Source of the DNA: Uranotaenia lowii
Taxonomy: Eukaryota > Arthropoda > Insecta > Diptera > Culicidae
Assembly (NCBI RefSeq): GCF_029784155.1
Contig: NC_073693.1
Coordinates: forward strand, 24,340,002 to 24,404,001
Direction: 5' to 3'
Length of the DNA stretch: 64,000 nucleotides
The translations under genes were made by a program, and so were the position numbers. This document shows positions 11,701-22,979 of this stretch, in pieces. Under the pieces are notes generated by a model, which searched no databases, was not told where the DNA came from, and saw only the letters and a program-made list of their open reading frames with translations. Each line of letters begins with the position of its first letter. Position 1 is the first letter of the stretch.

Positions 11701-12239
11701 TTTCTCAAAAATGTACACTTATATAACTGTCTTTCGACACTTTGAGTTCTGCAAAGGACATTTAGAAAGTAACAGCGTGTTTTCTGTTTTGTCAGTTTTT
11801 TTTTCAAATTGATAAACGGAATGGAATAATTTTTACCAAAAAAGAAATGAAAGCATGGATTGGCACTCTAACTCAATCGAAGGTGATTCCCTCAGCTAAA
11901 TGTCTTCAACCAAATTTAATTTAAATTTTCTGTCTGTCAAAAGAATTGATAGTAAACGATTTATAATTCAGTTCGGAAACTGAATAATAAGTTCCTATCT
12001 TATTCATTGTTATTCTAAGTAATTGAGTTAAAAAAGCTACACTTTTTTTATTTTTTTTTTTTTTCTATTTGAAATTTCTTATTCAGAATATTTTGGATAC
12101 CATTAATCAATTTTTTTTTATTTTATACAACTTAGGGTTCTGTCATGCTGAAAAGACAAAGCGTTGCTTTGGTTTGCTTCCTCTCTTGCGAAATGACAGC
12201 TCTCATTTACTTTCCATCGAAAACACTCAAACCAAACAT
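8708..12239. other. GC-richer unassigned DNA
   Basis: This 3.5 kb is less AT-rich than its surroundings, especially 9,300-11,350. Several overlapping frames stay open on both strands around 9380-9766 (128 codons on minus, 113 on plus); this multi-frame openness suggests base composition, not a gene. The minus frame is hydrophilic and low in complexity and matches no family I know. A short open plus-strand stretch at 10,856-10,990 (VIDEAIVRLKDEESLAEISY) follows an acceptor-like CAG but is unsupported otherwise. It could contain UTR or regulatory DNA of a host gene. Confidence 0.3.
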
Positions 12240-12345
12240 AATGAGCGCTTTGGGTAGTGGAGGAAATCTGATGCTAAGATGTTTTGATGATTTCCGCTTC
12301 AGTATAACGGCGCGTTAGCCGATTACACCACGGTGAACGTGATGA
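12240..12345 (-). repeat. tRNA-derived fragment (SINE head or tRNA pseudogene)
   Basis: Read on the minus strand from about 12,340 the sequence gives CGTGGTGTAATCGGCTAACG, a good D-arm with an A box, followed by an anticodon-arm-like GCCGTTATACTGAAGCGG. The downstream B box is not convincing, so this is not a working tRNA gene. No tail or duplication was found. Confidence 0.35.
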
Positions 12346-12386
12346 AACAGGCTTCAGCATGCGTACATATCGAGCTCCATCGGTCG

Positions 12387-12683
12387 CAGAGATGCCAATG
12401 TGCCTGATTTTTCAGGATTTGCCTAATTTTTCGAGGCTCAGACTGACAATCTGATGAGCCGTTGAATTACCCTGATTCTTGAAAATATGCCTGATTTTTG
12501 CGAATGTTACGAAAAATAGGTAGTAAGGATCTGGATTAGGTACCATTGCTGAAGGGAAAAAGTGAAAATGTGGAGCGACGACCAAAAAAAGGTCATCACT
12601 TTCAGCGAAATTCCCGTTACTTACGTAGCCTGATTTTAATTTCATCAGTTCCCTGAATTTCGAAAAAAGTTTTGGCAACCCTG
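12387..12683. mobile_element. Short hAT-type MITE (family shared with 56,933-59,626)
   Basis: The ends are CAGAGATGCCAA (12387) and TTGGCAACCCTG (to 12683), giving imperfect CAGRGWTGCCAA inverted repeats. The interior starts with CTGATTTTTCAGGATTTG and a TTTTCGAG block that recur at 56,953 in a second copy. The eight flanking bases (ATCGGTCG and CTCGCATG) do not match, so it is old or rearranged. Confidence 0.55.
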
Positions 12684-12918
12684 CTCGCATGTGTTCTTTG
12701 CCCACTATTGATCAAGATAGGTAGAGAAAAAGGTATAACATTGCGCTTAACCTCAATCGACAGAGCCGTGTAAACGCAGGGTCAAAAATAGTTATGGAAT
12801 TTCGAGCGATATGTATGGGATTTGAAACAAAATTACAATTTATGGAAAATTGAGGGGTCTGATTAATCAAATAAGTAAACAGTCGCATTCTTTGAAATTA
12901 AAACGTGTGGCAATTAGT

Positions 12919-13005
12919 AAAATTTATGTTCAAATGCTTTTAATATTCTGACTACGAGACAGTTTTTTTTGGCAATTTAGCAGTATTTCTGCAAAATATT
13001 CAAAT
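12919..13005 (+). repeat. Left copy of an 86-87 bp direct duplication flanking the LINE
   Basis: These 87 bases recur at 17,915-18,000; the only difference is one T in a T-run (eight here, seven there). The copies abut the start and the TACCCTGA-repeat tail of the LINE, as target-site duplications do. The length is far beyond the 0-20 bp usual for non-LTR insertions. Confidence 0.85.
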
Positions 13006-13496
13006 ATTTGGCTGTGTGGTGGCGGCATATAGAATACTACCACTGGGATACTGGTCCACGTCGTAAAAGGCGACTTATCCAGTACTTCCCATATGCGTTA
13101 GTCATTCTTCAAATGCGGCTATCACATTGGGAGGGGGAACCTTGGCTTGGTTCCAAGCCAAGTTTCTTCAGGGAGGATTCACCAATTGTGCTTATTGCTA
13201 TTAATGCGCATGCACGAGTTGTATTCTCCTAAATTTTTGTAAACACCCGCTTCAAGGTGGTTCTGTGCCTGCGGGCCCCAAAGTGGGGGTAGGAGGGTGT
13301 ATGATAATCCTATCTTAAGCAGAACGTTGTTAAAGTCTGCACTATAGCCAGGCACTGGTGCAAAGGGCCGTATTTTTTCTGGCAACTCGTGGGATTCAGA
13401 TTATACACACGATTTAAAAATTTTCATCCTGTATGGGATATCCCGCTTCATGCGTCGATATGAAGGTGCAGAGGTTTTTGTGTGTGATGGAATTAT

Positions 13497-16400
13497 GTGT
13501 CGAATTCTTTGATAGAAATGCTTTCTATTAAGGTTGCACAGATAAATCTGCAGCACAAAAGAACCGCTACACTGAACTTATGTTGTTTAATCCTTAATGG
13601 AACTGCATCAATCGTCTTGGTCCAAGAACCCTATTTCCGAAATGGAACTTTTTACTTAGGGAATTTGCTCAAACCTAACTTTATTGTGTTCAGTGTAATT
13701 GGAATGACTAATGCCCGAATAATGCCTCGTACATGTATATTGATAAACAATTCTTTAAATGCAACACTTATACCCAATCTAACAACAAGAGATATTTGCG
13801 TCGTCCAGGTTTCGCTGCCTGATAGAAAATACGTCTACTGTTCAGCATACTCACCATATGAACAATCATCCCCTACGGATGATCTAAAAAATATCATTTC
13901 ATTCTGTGAATCACAAAATATACCTCTTGTAATTGGCTGTGATGCCAATGCCCATCATTTTGTATGGGGTAGCTCAGATATCAATCTGAGAGGCTTAAAT
14001 TTAATGGAATATTTAAGCAGCACTGATTTAGAAATTCTAAATGTAGGAAATAAACCAACTTTTGTTAGGTGTGACAGAGAAGAGGTGATTGACATCACAC
14101 TTTGTTCTAGAACAATTTCTCAGGAAATTTTAAATTGGCATGTGCCTAACGAAGAATCGATTTCTGACCACAGGTTTATCTATTTTGAACACTCAGGTGA
14201 GTTTTTAGAAACAATTACATTCAGAAACCCAAGAACAACTAATTGGGACCTATATTTGAAGCATCTTGCTACTAAATTTCATGGATATACACCTGAAATT
14301 ACTACTCCTTCTGAGTTGGATGAAGTGGTTGCAAAAACCACCGAAATTATTTTAAATTCTTATGAAGAAGCGTGTCCCTTACGAACGTTGAAATTCAACA
14401 AAAACAGTACACCATGGTGGAACTCAAATCTCAGGAAATTACGAAAAAACTGCAGACGCTCTTGGAACCGAAGGCGCACGGAAGGTTTTGATGCTTTCAA
14501 GTTGGCTCGCAGAGCTTACCGGAAAGCAACAAGAGCTGCCGAACGCTCAAGTTGGCAGAGCTACTGCACAAACATTTCAAGCTTGCACGAAGCAAGTAGG
14601 TTAAATAAAGTCTTAGCCAAATCAAAAGATTATCAGGTTTCATACCTTAAAACCCCTAGTGGTGATTATACATCAAACGACGAAGAAACATTAAGTTGTC
14701 TATTCAATACTCACTTTCCAGGATGTGTTGATCAAGATTCATCGATAGAGCCTGAGTTCTTTTCTGGAAGTCTAGATTCCTTGCATTTTGCTCGGAAAAT
14801 AGTTACTGCAGAATCGATTAAATGGGCAATCGATGGTTTTGCTCAATACAAATCTCCTGGAAGTGATGGTTTATTTCCAGTTTTGCTTCAAAAAGGTTTC
14901 GATCATTTCAAACACATATTAAGAAAAATAATGATAAGCAGTTTTGCTCATGGATATATTCCTAAACTTTGGCGGCAGATAGCCGTGAAATTCATCCCTA
15001 AAGGGGGACGATCATCATACGACGAAGCCAAAAGCTTTCGTCCTATTAGTCTAAGTTCATTTCTATTAAAAGCACTTGAACGTTTAATTGATCATCATAT
15101 CAGGCAAGAATGCCTTGTCCAACATCCGCTTAATGCGACACAACATCAGGCTTGTAAGTGGTCACCATCGTTTGAATTTTTCCGGAGACAACCACCACAC
15201 ATCGTTCGTGACAATCGTGGAGAGCGCAATCGTTTGATCGGAGAGCAAAAAAATGTCAAATGAAATTTTGATCTTTTTTGTGGTTAGTCGTTTGACTTTC
15301 ATCCCTCTTGCGTAGATAATCGAGATAATCATTCCACATTGTTCGACCAACACATCCAAACATCACCCGGCGCTGCAGAGTGACGAATTTTTTTTCAACA
15401 GGAGGGAGTGAATAGAAAAGATTGCATTTGCTTATTGAGTCTGTAAGTTCTGCTGCGTGAAAGAGATAGGCGATGTCGTAAACTGTCGGGAATGATGGTC
15501 GTTTGACCATCAAATTATCCCTCTCGTGTACCAAGACACGAAATTTCGTTCGGCAATCACACAAAGCAGAATGAATGTCGTTTCGTTTGATGGTAGTCGA
15601 CTGTTCGGCAAGTTTTCGGTCGCATTCGTTTGATGGCACGAACAATGATACTGATAAAAGCAGGCTGTGCGACTGTCAGAGAAAATGTCGATGGTTTACA
15701 AGTCTGCACAACATGCATACCAAACAGGAAAATCAACATTAACTCTTCTGCACAACGTAGTACATAATATTGAAAATAGTTTTTCACAGAAAGAATCATG
15801 TCTAGGAGCATTTCTAGACATAGAAGGAGCATTTGATAATGTCTCGTTTACATCAATAATGGATGCGGCACTACTTCATGGAGTGCCTAGTGTTATAACT
15901 AACTGGATTAGCGCAATGCTAAGTAACAGGAATCTTCATTCGTCTTTAAGACAGGCTTCAATTACAAAAGTTAGCACACGTGGTTGCCCACAGGGAGGTG
16001 TACTATCACCTCTTTTGTGGAACCTAGTTGCAGACGGCTTGTTGAGAAAACTCAATGACCGTGGAATACCAACCTATGGATTCGCAGATGATTATCTTCT
16101 GCTGGTAAGAGGTTTGTGCATAAGCACATTATTTGGTATAATGCAGCAAGCTCTGCGCTCTGTTGAACGATGGTGTTCTCATGTAGAACTGTCAGTTAAT
16201 CCTCTAAAAACTTACATTGTTTTATTTACTAAAAAACGTATCACCCGCGGGGTGCGCCCTCTGCTGTTTTATGGTTCCGAAATCACCGTGTCTGATCAAG
16301 TTAAATATTTGGGTGTCATTCTTGACTCCAAATTAAACTGGTCTGATCACATCGAATTCAGAATCAAAAAAGCATGCATGGCCTTCGGACAATGCCGACG

Positions 16401-17718
16401 TGCAATCGGAAAAAAATGGGGACTCAAACCCAAACATATTCACTGGATTTACTCCACAATAGTAAGACCAATTCTGGCCTATGGGTGTCTAGTGTGGTGG
16501 CAGAAAGGAGAAGTTGCAACAGTTCGGACTAAACTAAATCACCTTCAAAGAATGTGTCTTTTGGGGATGTCCGGATCGTTCACTACAACTCCTACTGCAG
16601 CACTAGAGGCTCTGTTTTCTATCAAACCTCTACACTTGTTCCTAAAACAGGAAGCCTTCTCATGTGCTTTTCGTCTACAGGCAGTTGGTTTCTGGCTGTC
16701 AGGAAATATCGAAAGATCATCGAGTCATACAAATGTGTGGCCTGAATTAGTTAGATTAAACAAGTTTAATCTAGCGCCAAACGATTTAACACTCTCGAGT
16801 AGTTTTCCCTACATGGGGTTTAAAGTCAAATTTCCTTCTCCTCAAGAATGGTTATCAGGTTTCGTAGAGGACCAAATGTCCTCTCATATTGTATTCTATA
16901 CTGACGGTTCATTATCAAACGGCCGTGCAGGTGCAGGAATTTACTGTCACGAGTTGAACATTGAATATGCTCAACCTCTAGGAAAATATTGTACAGTCTT
17001 TCAGGCTGAGCTATATGCTATTATGTATGGAGTGCAAATTGCACTTCAAAAGAAGATTATGTTCACAATTTATTTCTGTTCAGATAGCCAAGCAGCTATC
17101 AAATCACTCAGTGCTTCCAGTTCTAGATCAAAACTGGTAATCGCATGCCGGAAAGCAATCGAAGAACTTGCTGAAGGCAATGGATTAAACCTTCTTTGGG
17201 TACCCGGACATAAGGGAATTTTTGGAAACGAATGCGCCGACGAACTCGCTAGAGCTGGGTCGGAAAAGGAATTTTACGGACCAGAGCCGGCTGTCCCAAT
17301 ATCACCATGTTGGTTCAGAAACCAAATTCAAACTTGGTCCTCTAACCAGCATGAACGATACTGGAAAGAGTTGGACACTTGTCGTCAAACTAAATTATTT
17401 TTAGAAAAACCATCTCCAATCATATCGAGTTACTTATTAACTTTAAATAAATTTCATTGCAGCATCTTGATCAGAGCACTCTCCGGTCATTGTAAACTCA
17501 ACTATCACATGCACAACATTCAGCGTGCTGAATCTCCAGTATGTGGTAGTTGTGAATCAGATGTGGAAGATCCCTTCCATCTTATATGTAACTGTCCCTC
17601 ATTTGCCAGACTACGTTTTCGTACTCTGGGATCCTACGCTTTAAGCGAATCTGAGTTTAAGAAATTAAACTTAAAAAACATTCTATCATTCCTTACCGAA
17701 TGTAGAAAAGAGCTTTAA
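13497..17718 (+). pseudogene. LINE polyprotein: endonuclease, reverse transcriptase, RNase H; split by a MITE
   Basis: The protein nicks target DNA, copies its RNA by target-primed reverse transcription and digests the RNA strand. The open frame starts at 13497 (first ATG 13518). Endonuclease motifs, numbered from 13497: QINLQH near 15-20, VQEP with Glu44, GCDANAHH with Asp149/Asn151, IDIT with Asp199 and SDH at 223-225. Fingers of the reverse transcriptase follow (GSDGLFPVLL, FRPISLSSFLLKALE). After the MITE come FLDIEGAFD, GCPQGGVLSPLL and the catalytic FADD (about 16,081-16,092). Ribonuclease H has YTDGS, QAELYA, CSDSQAAI and NECADELA, so all four acidic residues are present (16,890-17,250). 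A CGSC...HLICNCP motif lies near 17,540-17,600. The first part stops inside the MITE at 15,263; the second resumes at 15,715. Without the 560 bp MITE and its 8 bp duplication (568 bp) the frame is continuous, about 1,217 codons with no other stop. Confidence 0.9.
15147..15706. mobile_element. 560 bp hAT MITE inserted in the LINE reverse transcriptase
   Basis: The 8 bp target duplication CACAACAT is at 15139-15146 and 15707-15714. The ends are CAGGCTTGTAA and, in reverse complement, CAGACTTGTAA, and ACCATCG follows in both ends (offset by a 6 bp indel). Eight-base duplication and CAG termini are hAT hallmarks. CGTTTGA motifs recur through the interior (for example near 15,169, 15,231, 15,286, 15,499, 15,574 and 15,626) and may be subterminal binding sites. 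No transposase is encoded. Confidence 0.9.
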
Positions 17719-17914
17719 TGCTAATAATCCCTAGTGGAAAGGCTTTATGCCATCTTAAATAGATTGAATTTATTTCTTCCTTTAATAGGTTTTTCAGGTT
17801 TCTCAGGTAAATGATGAAATCTTGGATAAAAAAAAGGCTAGGCACAATTTTCCCGTATGTTTGGATAACGTGCCGCTATTAAGCCTACCCCCATTCTGAT
17901 ACCCTGATACCCTG
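17719..17914 (+). other. LINE 3' UTR and TACCCTGA tail
   Basis: This 196 bp noncoding segment follows the ORF2 stop. It ends CTGATACCCTGATACCCTGA, i.e. short tandem octamers directly abutting the right target duplication. A repeat tail instead of poly(A) is typical of I-, RTE- and some Loa-type elements. Confidence 0.75.
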
Positions 17915-18000
17915 AAAATTTATGTTCAAATGCTTTTAATATTCTGACTACGAGACAGTTTTTTTGGCAATTTAGCAGTATTTCTGCAAAATATTCAAAT
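17915..18000 (+). repeat. Right copy of the 86-87 bp duplication
   Basis: The segment matches 12,919-13,005 over its whole length except for one T in a homopolymer. It begins immediately after the repeat tail of the LINE, so the duplication was produced by, or is closely tied to, its insertion. Confidence 0.85.
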
Positions 18001-18795
18001 TTCGGAAAGCATTTTTTCAAATGTAGTTGTAAAAATATGCTAAAAAAATAACTATTTGCAACTTGTTATGAATGCTACTTTATTTTAGATCCTACAAAAT
18101 GTAAAAAAAAATCAGTTATAAGGATTTTAGCAAAAAGCAATTTTTATAAACTCAATAAAAAATTCACTTAAAAATTATGTTTTTCAACCGCATAAGCGCT
18201 TAATGAATTTTAAATACTTTGATTAACATTTTCATATTTTTTTGAATTTTAAAATCAGTAGTTTTTCTAGGAAACTAATATTTTAAAAATTTTCCGTACA
18301 TTTCTGTAGAATTTCTATAACTATTTTTTGGTTGGCCTACTAATACATATGCAAGCAACGGAGTAGTATACCTAAGGAATCTAGCTATCCTGACTATTGA
18401 TCACTCTGTTGTTTCTCTATCACCACCAGTGTTTCCAGAGAACTTTTCCCAAAATCTATTCACAAAAAAAAATGTGCGATTTTTATAAACTATTCAGAGT
18501 TATGTACTGTAAATTGAAATAAATGCGATGAGATAGCATTTGTTGAATACTTTTGTCCATCAGTTTATACCACAGATGAACAGATTTGCAAGTTAAGACT
18601 TGAATCTTGTTTGAAAATCTGAAAGACCGTTTTGAATTAATTTTTAAATTTCGGTTGAGCCACCAGATGTCTTCAAGGACTCCAGAGAGCATTTTCAAAA
18701 AGAAAGTGCAATGTAACAAAAAAAAAAATAGCCAAAATCTAGTCAGTTTTGAATGGGACTTATTTCAATATACAAGTTCACCAGTTTACAAGAAC
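18001..18795. other. AT-rich spacer, nothing recognised
   Basis: The sequence is very AT-rich with many A and T runs. I see no ORF, no terminal repeats and no structured element. The 5' junction of the following Jockey-group LINE lies near 18,790-18,815 and could not be fixed to the base. Confidence 0.4.
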
Positions 18796-18799
18796 TATT

Positions 18800-20141
18800 T
18801 TTGTATTTGTCTAGCAACAAAAATGGTTCAAAACTGCCTGCTGAAAATTATCGTGGGATAGCAATTCTGTCTGCCATACCCAAACTGTTCGAGAGCATAA
18901 TTTACGACCAAATGTATCCCTGGTTAGAAGGGAAAATGTCGGACTTTCAGCATGGCTTTTTGAAAAAGCGATCAACGGTTACGAACTTGGCAGAATTCGT
19001 CTCTCGAACTTCACAATGGATGATGCAGGGTTTTCAAGTCGACGCTATATATACCGACATGTCAAAGGCTTTTGACGTGATTAACATAAATGCTCTCCTG
19101 TCAGTACTGTGTAAAAATGGGATCACCGGAATTTGTCTTCAGTGGATTCGTTCGTACCTGAAAGAAAGAGTCCAGTTTGTGAAGATAGGGAATGCAAGAT
19201 CCAGGGTATTCTCGGTCAACAGCGGCGTACCACAAGGGAGTCACTTGGGACCCCTTCTTTTCGTCACTGTTATGAACGAGTTTCCCGGAGTGCTCCATGA
19301 CGTGCTTGTGTTGATATACGCAGATGATCTAAAACTGTTCCTCCCTGTGCGACACCCAAAGGATTGTTTGACCCTACAAAATGCGCTTCATAGATTTTCA
19401 GAGTGTTGCAGCAGTTTCGGATTGAGAATCAATGCCTCAAAGTGTAATGTGATAACCTTTTCCCGGAAAGTGAGTAATATTGTGCACGAATATCGTTTCG
19501 AGAACAGCTGTGCCATAGCTAGAAAATCCTCCGTGAAAGATCTGGGAGTCGAGTTGGATGAAGAACTCAGTTTCTCAAAACATGTTGAACAAGTCGTAGC
19601 CAAAGCAAACTCTATGTACGGAATGGTAAGCAGGATTTGTAACGAGCTGGACAATCCTTACACTATTGTCTCTATTTATGTTGGGCTTATCCGAACCACT
19701 ATTGAATACGCCAGTATAGTGTGGCAGCCGTATTATAACGTTCATAAAAACAGGATTGAAAGGGTTCAAAAAAGATTTCTGAAATACGCCTTAAGGAATC
19801 TTGGATGGCAAGAAGAAATGCCGGAATACAGATCATTGTGTATGTTAGTTGGACTGGAATCACTCGAAACTCGGAGGAAATCAACAGATGCGCTGTTTTT
19901 AAAGGACTTGATTAGTGGAAAGTACTTTTCGCCATATTTAGTATCACAAATTTCTCCAAATGAAGGACGTAGCAGTTTGCGCAACGTGAGACCGTTTCAG
20001 CTTCCAAATCGAATACAGAATTACGCTCGTAATGAACCAATCTATAGAATGATGGCGCTTTACAACGCACATGCTGATGTAATCAAACTGACTATGTCCA
20101 GAGAACAAATAAAAAATAGTCTTAAGATGTTTTTATCATAG
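18800..20141 (+). pseudogene. Partial LINE reverse transcriptase, Jockey group
   Basis: The uninterrupted frame (open from 18,753, with the conserved part from about 18,815) covers roughly the last 440 residues of a LINE ORF2. Visible motifs: AENYRGIAILSAIPKLFE, YTDMSKAFDVI with the first catalytic Asp (near 19,053), SGVPQGSHLGPLLF (19,210-19,260) and the YADD box (about 19,317). A thumb and C-terminal region follow to TAG at 20,139-20,141. There is no endonuclease and no ribonuclease H, as expected for 5' truncation of a Jockey-type element. The frame has no stops or shifts, so the insertion may be young, but without endonuclease it cannot move by itself. Confidence 0.85.
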
Positions 20142-20204
20142 ATGTGTTGTAACTAGTTAGGATCAAAGGCTGAAGCCTAGAATCTAATAAATAAATAAAT
20201 AAAA
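18800..20204 (+). mobile_element. 5'-truncated Jockey-group LINE
   Basis: Only the reverse transcriptase and C-terminal part remain, from about the NGSKLPAENYRG segment. The 3' end carries a short UTR and an (AATA/TAAA)n tail at about 20,187-20,204. I looked for a target duplication after the tail (AACACATTGAAGCTG) but found no partner upstream, so the 5' edge is approximate. Confidence 0.75.
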
Positions 20205-21893
20205 ACACATTGAAGCTGTTCATTCTACTAAAGATAAAGGTTCAATTATTTTTGAGTACATATACGATTGCGCCCTTTCGAAAATGCAACTGTTTCTCGT
20301 CAAATTTGAACAGCTTGTTTTATCATTTTGAAATTTCCACGACACATGCTTATAGAACTTTTTTAATCGAGTTTAGTACATCTGTTTAACTGTGGCTATA
20401 CGCAAAAATGTTAAGTGAAAATGTTAATCGAGCTTGATTTGACCACCATTTTTTTCTTGCTGTTGCGACTCAGAACTCATTTGACGAACCTCTACAATCG
20501 ATCGTCGCAGAAATGTACTCTAAAGAATTTCGGTTCCACAGCAGAAAGAAAAAAATGTTAATTTCCAGAACAAAATGTTGAATTTTCCCATACAAACCTT
20601 AAAGGTAAGACTTACTCAAGTAAAGTTTTTCAAAATTCTGCAAAAACTCGTGGATGAGTGAGTTTTAGACCAAAATGAAGCTTTAAAGACCTCAGGCCCT
20701 GAGAAATTATAAATGCGCATTTGCTTTTCAATAGTTGCTTCATTTTCAACTCATGGGCAATGCTTAACCAAAATTTTTGCACAGAAAGTGCTCTGTTGTA
20801 AATAACACCGAGCTCAGTAGTTTTTTATAATCTTCAGAATATCACCCGCTCTAAGAGTAGGTCGTGCTTGGTTGTTGTTGTGTCTGGTATTCAGTAATTT
20901 AATCAGTTCTCCACTAATCGTATGTACATATTATGAAGGTGGAATTCAACTTTGGAATGGAAATTATCTTTTTCGTTCCATATTTGGGCTTTAAATGTGT
21001 TTTGCGATGGTACTTCAGTTAAGTATTCAAAACTTAAATCGGACAATTTACAATAAAACGGCACAAGGAAAACATAATCCTAATGACGACACCAGTTTCG
21101 GTTAGTTAGACCATTAAAACTCAATCGAAAAATTGTCAACTCACAGCCCATCCCTTCTTTAGTTAGCACCTCTACCTAATTGTGAAAGTACTGCGCCAGC
21201 CAGATATCATCATTTGCCGGCAATTTTCGCTTCAGTGTGGCGCCTCTGCCTGTGTCTCCAATCTACTATACTCGCTGAGTGTAAAACAGGAAATGGGATA
21301 TCCAAAAATAGCTTCAATTTTCACGTTTCGACGGCTAAAAATAGTAGACTTCATTGTTGTTTCTCATTTATTTTCCCCCCTATTCGGTCGGGTCGGGTCT
21401 AACTTACTTTCGCTGATGAGCAGTTTTGTTCATTCATGCATCGGATCAGCTGCTGTAACACGGACGGACTGATGACATATCCTCGGATTTAGGACAGACA
21501 AAGCGATTCGACGGTTTTTCCCGATGCCGGTTCTACATCGACCAATTCAATACCGAATCAAATTACACCTACTCCCGTTAAACGTCTCCCTATACTCATT
21601 GTTGATGTTCATAGTCTATTCTGTGCACAGTTGGGGTGTGGGAGGTATTTTTTTGTATTTTTACTATTATGATCATCCCTGGACACAGGAAAAGAAACCG
21701 GCGCCGTCATCAACGGCAATCATCATCCCATACTTTTGGCGTCGCGCCACAATCCAATCTGCAGCATTGAAACGAACGCACGCACCACGTATTACGACGA
21801 CGACGAAGGCATTTGTCAACGCGCGAAATTAAATTTCGTTTATGCGACCGGCCAGGCCAGGCAGGGGTGTTCTGTCTTACACTGACTGTCTAT
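20205..21893. other. No gene recognised
   Basis: This 1.7 kb has several short open frames on the plus strand at 21,182-21,832, none with a recognisable motif. The part from about 21,180 is GC-richer than the rest. I see no clear repeats. Confidence 0.35.
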
Positions 21894-21895
21894 TA

Positions 21896-22297
21896 GGGTG
21901 TGTCAGATTCACACTGATTCCAAACTTCAAAACGCTTGTAGTCTAAAAAGTTCCCTGTTTCGATCAGTTTTTTAATATTAGGATAAGGATTTTGGTTAGA
22001 AGTTTTGGAAAAATGCAAAATATTGTTCGGAAAAATAACTTTTTTTATTTTTTCTGAATATTTCCATTCCGTTTAGTGCATACAAGAATCTGACTAGGAA
22101 ATTCTCCGTCCACATATAACTTTGCTGAAGAACGCAAAGCGATTGGAGTTGAGGGATACTTTTTTCGTCTCTTTTTCTCTTTTTTTCGGTAAAAGAATCT
22201 CGCAACACAGTCGAACACCCCGTAAAATTTTCGGAAATATTGACCAATAAGTCAATTTGTTTTGGAGTTCCGAAACAGTGCGAAATTTCACACACCC
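21896..22297. mobile_element. 402 bp MITE, TA target
   Basis: The ends are GGGTGTGTCAGATTCACACT and, in reverse complement at 22,297, GGGTGTGTGAAATTTCGCAC; similarity continues for about 40 bp (both then have TTC..AACT.CAAAAC). TA flanks both sides (21,894-21,895 and 22,298-22,299). It resembles in termini the fold-back element at 28,166-29,017 (TAGGGTG). No ORF. Tc1/mariner-type target preference is inferred. Confidence 0.6.
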
Positions 22298-22299
22298 TA

Positions 22300-22701
22300 C
22301 TACCTATCTCGGTGATCCCGAAGCGTGTCGATTTTGCGTGACAGATGATTACGAGGAACCCCAGTGTCATCGGCCGGCGTCGATATTGGTCACGTTGTTG
22401 GACGCCACCGCAAACAGCCGTTATAACTAAATGGTTTGTCATTTGTCGCGTTTTTTTTCGGCGGTGATAAGAAAGCGATTCTTCCGCCTCCTAGATTGCG
22501 GTCTTAGAGAAGCTTTGAAACCAATTTTTTCCGATTCTCAAATAAATGAACTCAACGACGTTAACTCCCCAGTTTATGGTGCAAAACATAGACCAGAAGG
22601 TCGTTTGAATATATTTTTCATCTCGAAAAGTATTTCTTTTTGCCGATCCCCCCTAAACTCGAGTCGCCATATCGTCAGAAGGAATTTCTCGTTCGTTTCG
22701 T
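22300..22701. other. No gene recognised
   Basis: A 91-codon plus-strand open frame (22,431-22,706) has no recognisable motif. Nothing else is seen. Confidence 0.3.
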
Positions 22702-22979
22702 TGTAAGTATGGCGCCAGGCTAACGCGACACTAAGTTTCCGCTTCGAGCGGGCGAGCTAGCTAGTGTTGTAATAAACCATTGTGTCCTCTGTATGCAAAA
22801 CAGAATGTAGTATGTACCCCAGTATGACTTGGCAGCGACAGTCTTCTAGCCTATAGTGTCGCGCTCGAGAAACTGCTGGTCGTCTCGAAGTTAGCCGCTC
22901 TGTTATAGCAGCAACGAGCAGTTTCAAGTGCTTTGCTATGTAAGCGTCATCCCCGAGTTGGGGCTAGGCTTCACTTACA
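22702..22979 (+). mobile_element. Possible solo LTR
   Basis: The 278 bp segment begins TGTAAGTATGG and ends TTCACTTACA, so it has TG...CA ends with short inverted repeats TTGTAAGT/ACTTACAA. It contains AATAAA near 22,771 as a possible polyadenylation signal. The last 42 bases form a hairpin-like arrangement (TGTAAG, CCCCGAGTTGGGG, CTTACA). The flanking five bases do not match, so the LTR call is tentative. Confidence 0.3.

Larger units (their letters stand above)
13006..17914 (+). mobile_element. Loa/I-group non-LTR retrotransposon, nearly full length
   Basis: A 4.9 kb LINE carries an apurinic-like endonuclease, reverse transcriptase, ribonuclease H and a C-terminal cysteine-histidine motif, in that order. 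It ends in two TACCCTGA repeats instead of poly(A). About 490 bp precede the ORF; they include an 8 bp stem hairpin at 13141-13162 (CTTGGCTT/AAGCCAAG) and no recognisable ORF1, so it is 5'-truncated or lacks ORF1. A 560 bp hAT MITE splits the reverse transcriptase. The ribonuclease H and the GCPQGGVLSPLLWNL motif fit Loa or I-related clades (Lian of Aedes is a known mosquito Loa with ribonuclease H). Exact clade needs a tree. Confidence 0.9.

Noticed and set aside
12240..12345. Functional tRNA gene
   Set aside because: A box and anticodon arm are seen but no B box or paired acceptor stem.
17790..17815. TTTCTCAGGTAAATG as a recursive splice site
   Set aside because: It lies inside the LINE 3' UTR and the donor is weak.
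18001..18795. Target duplication for the Jockey-group LINE
   Set aside because: I compared bases after the tail with this region and found no convincing match.
20600..20615. AAAGGTAAGACTT as a recursive splice site
   Set aside because: No polypyrimidine tract precedes it.
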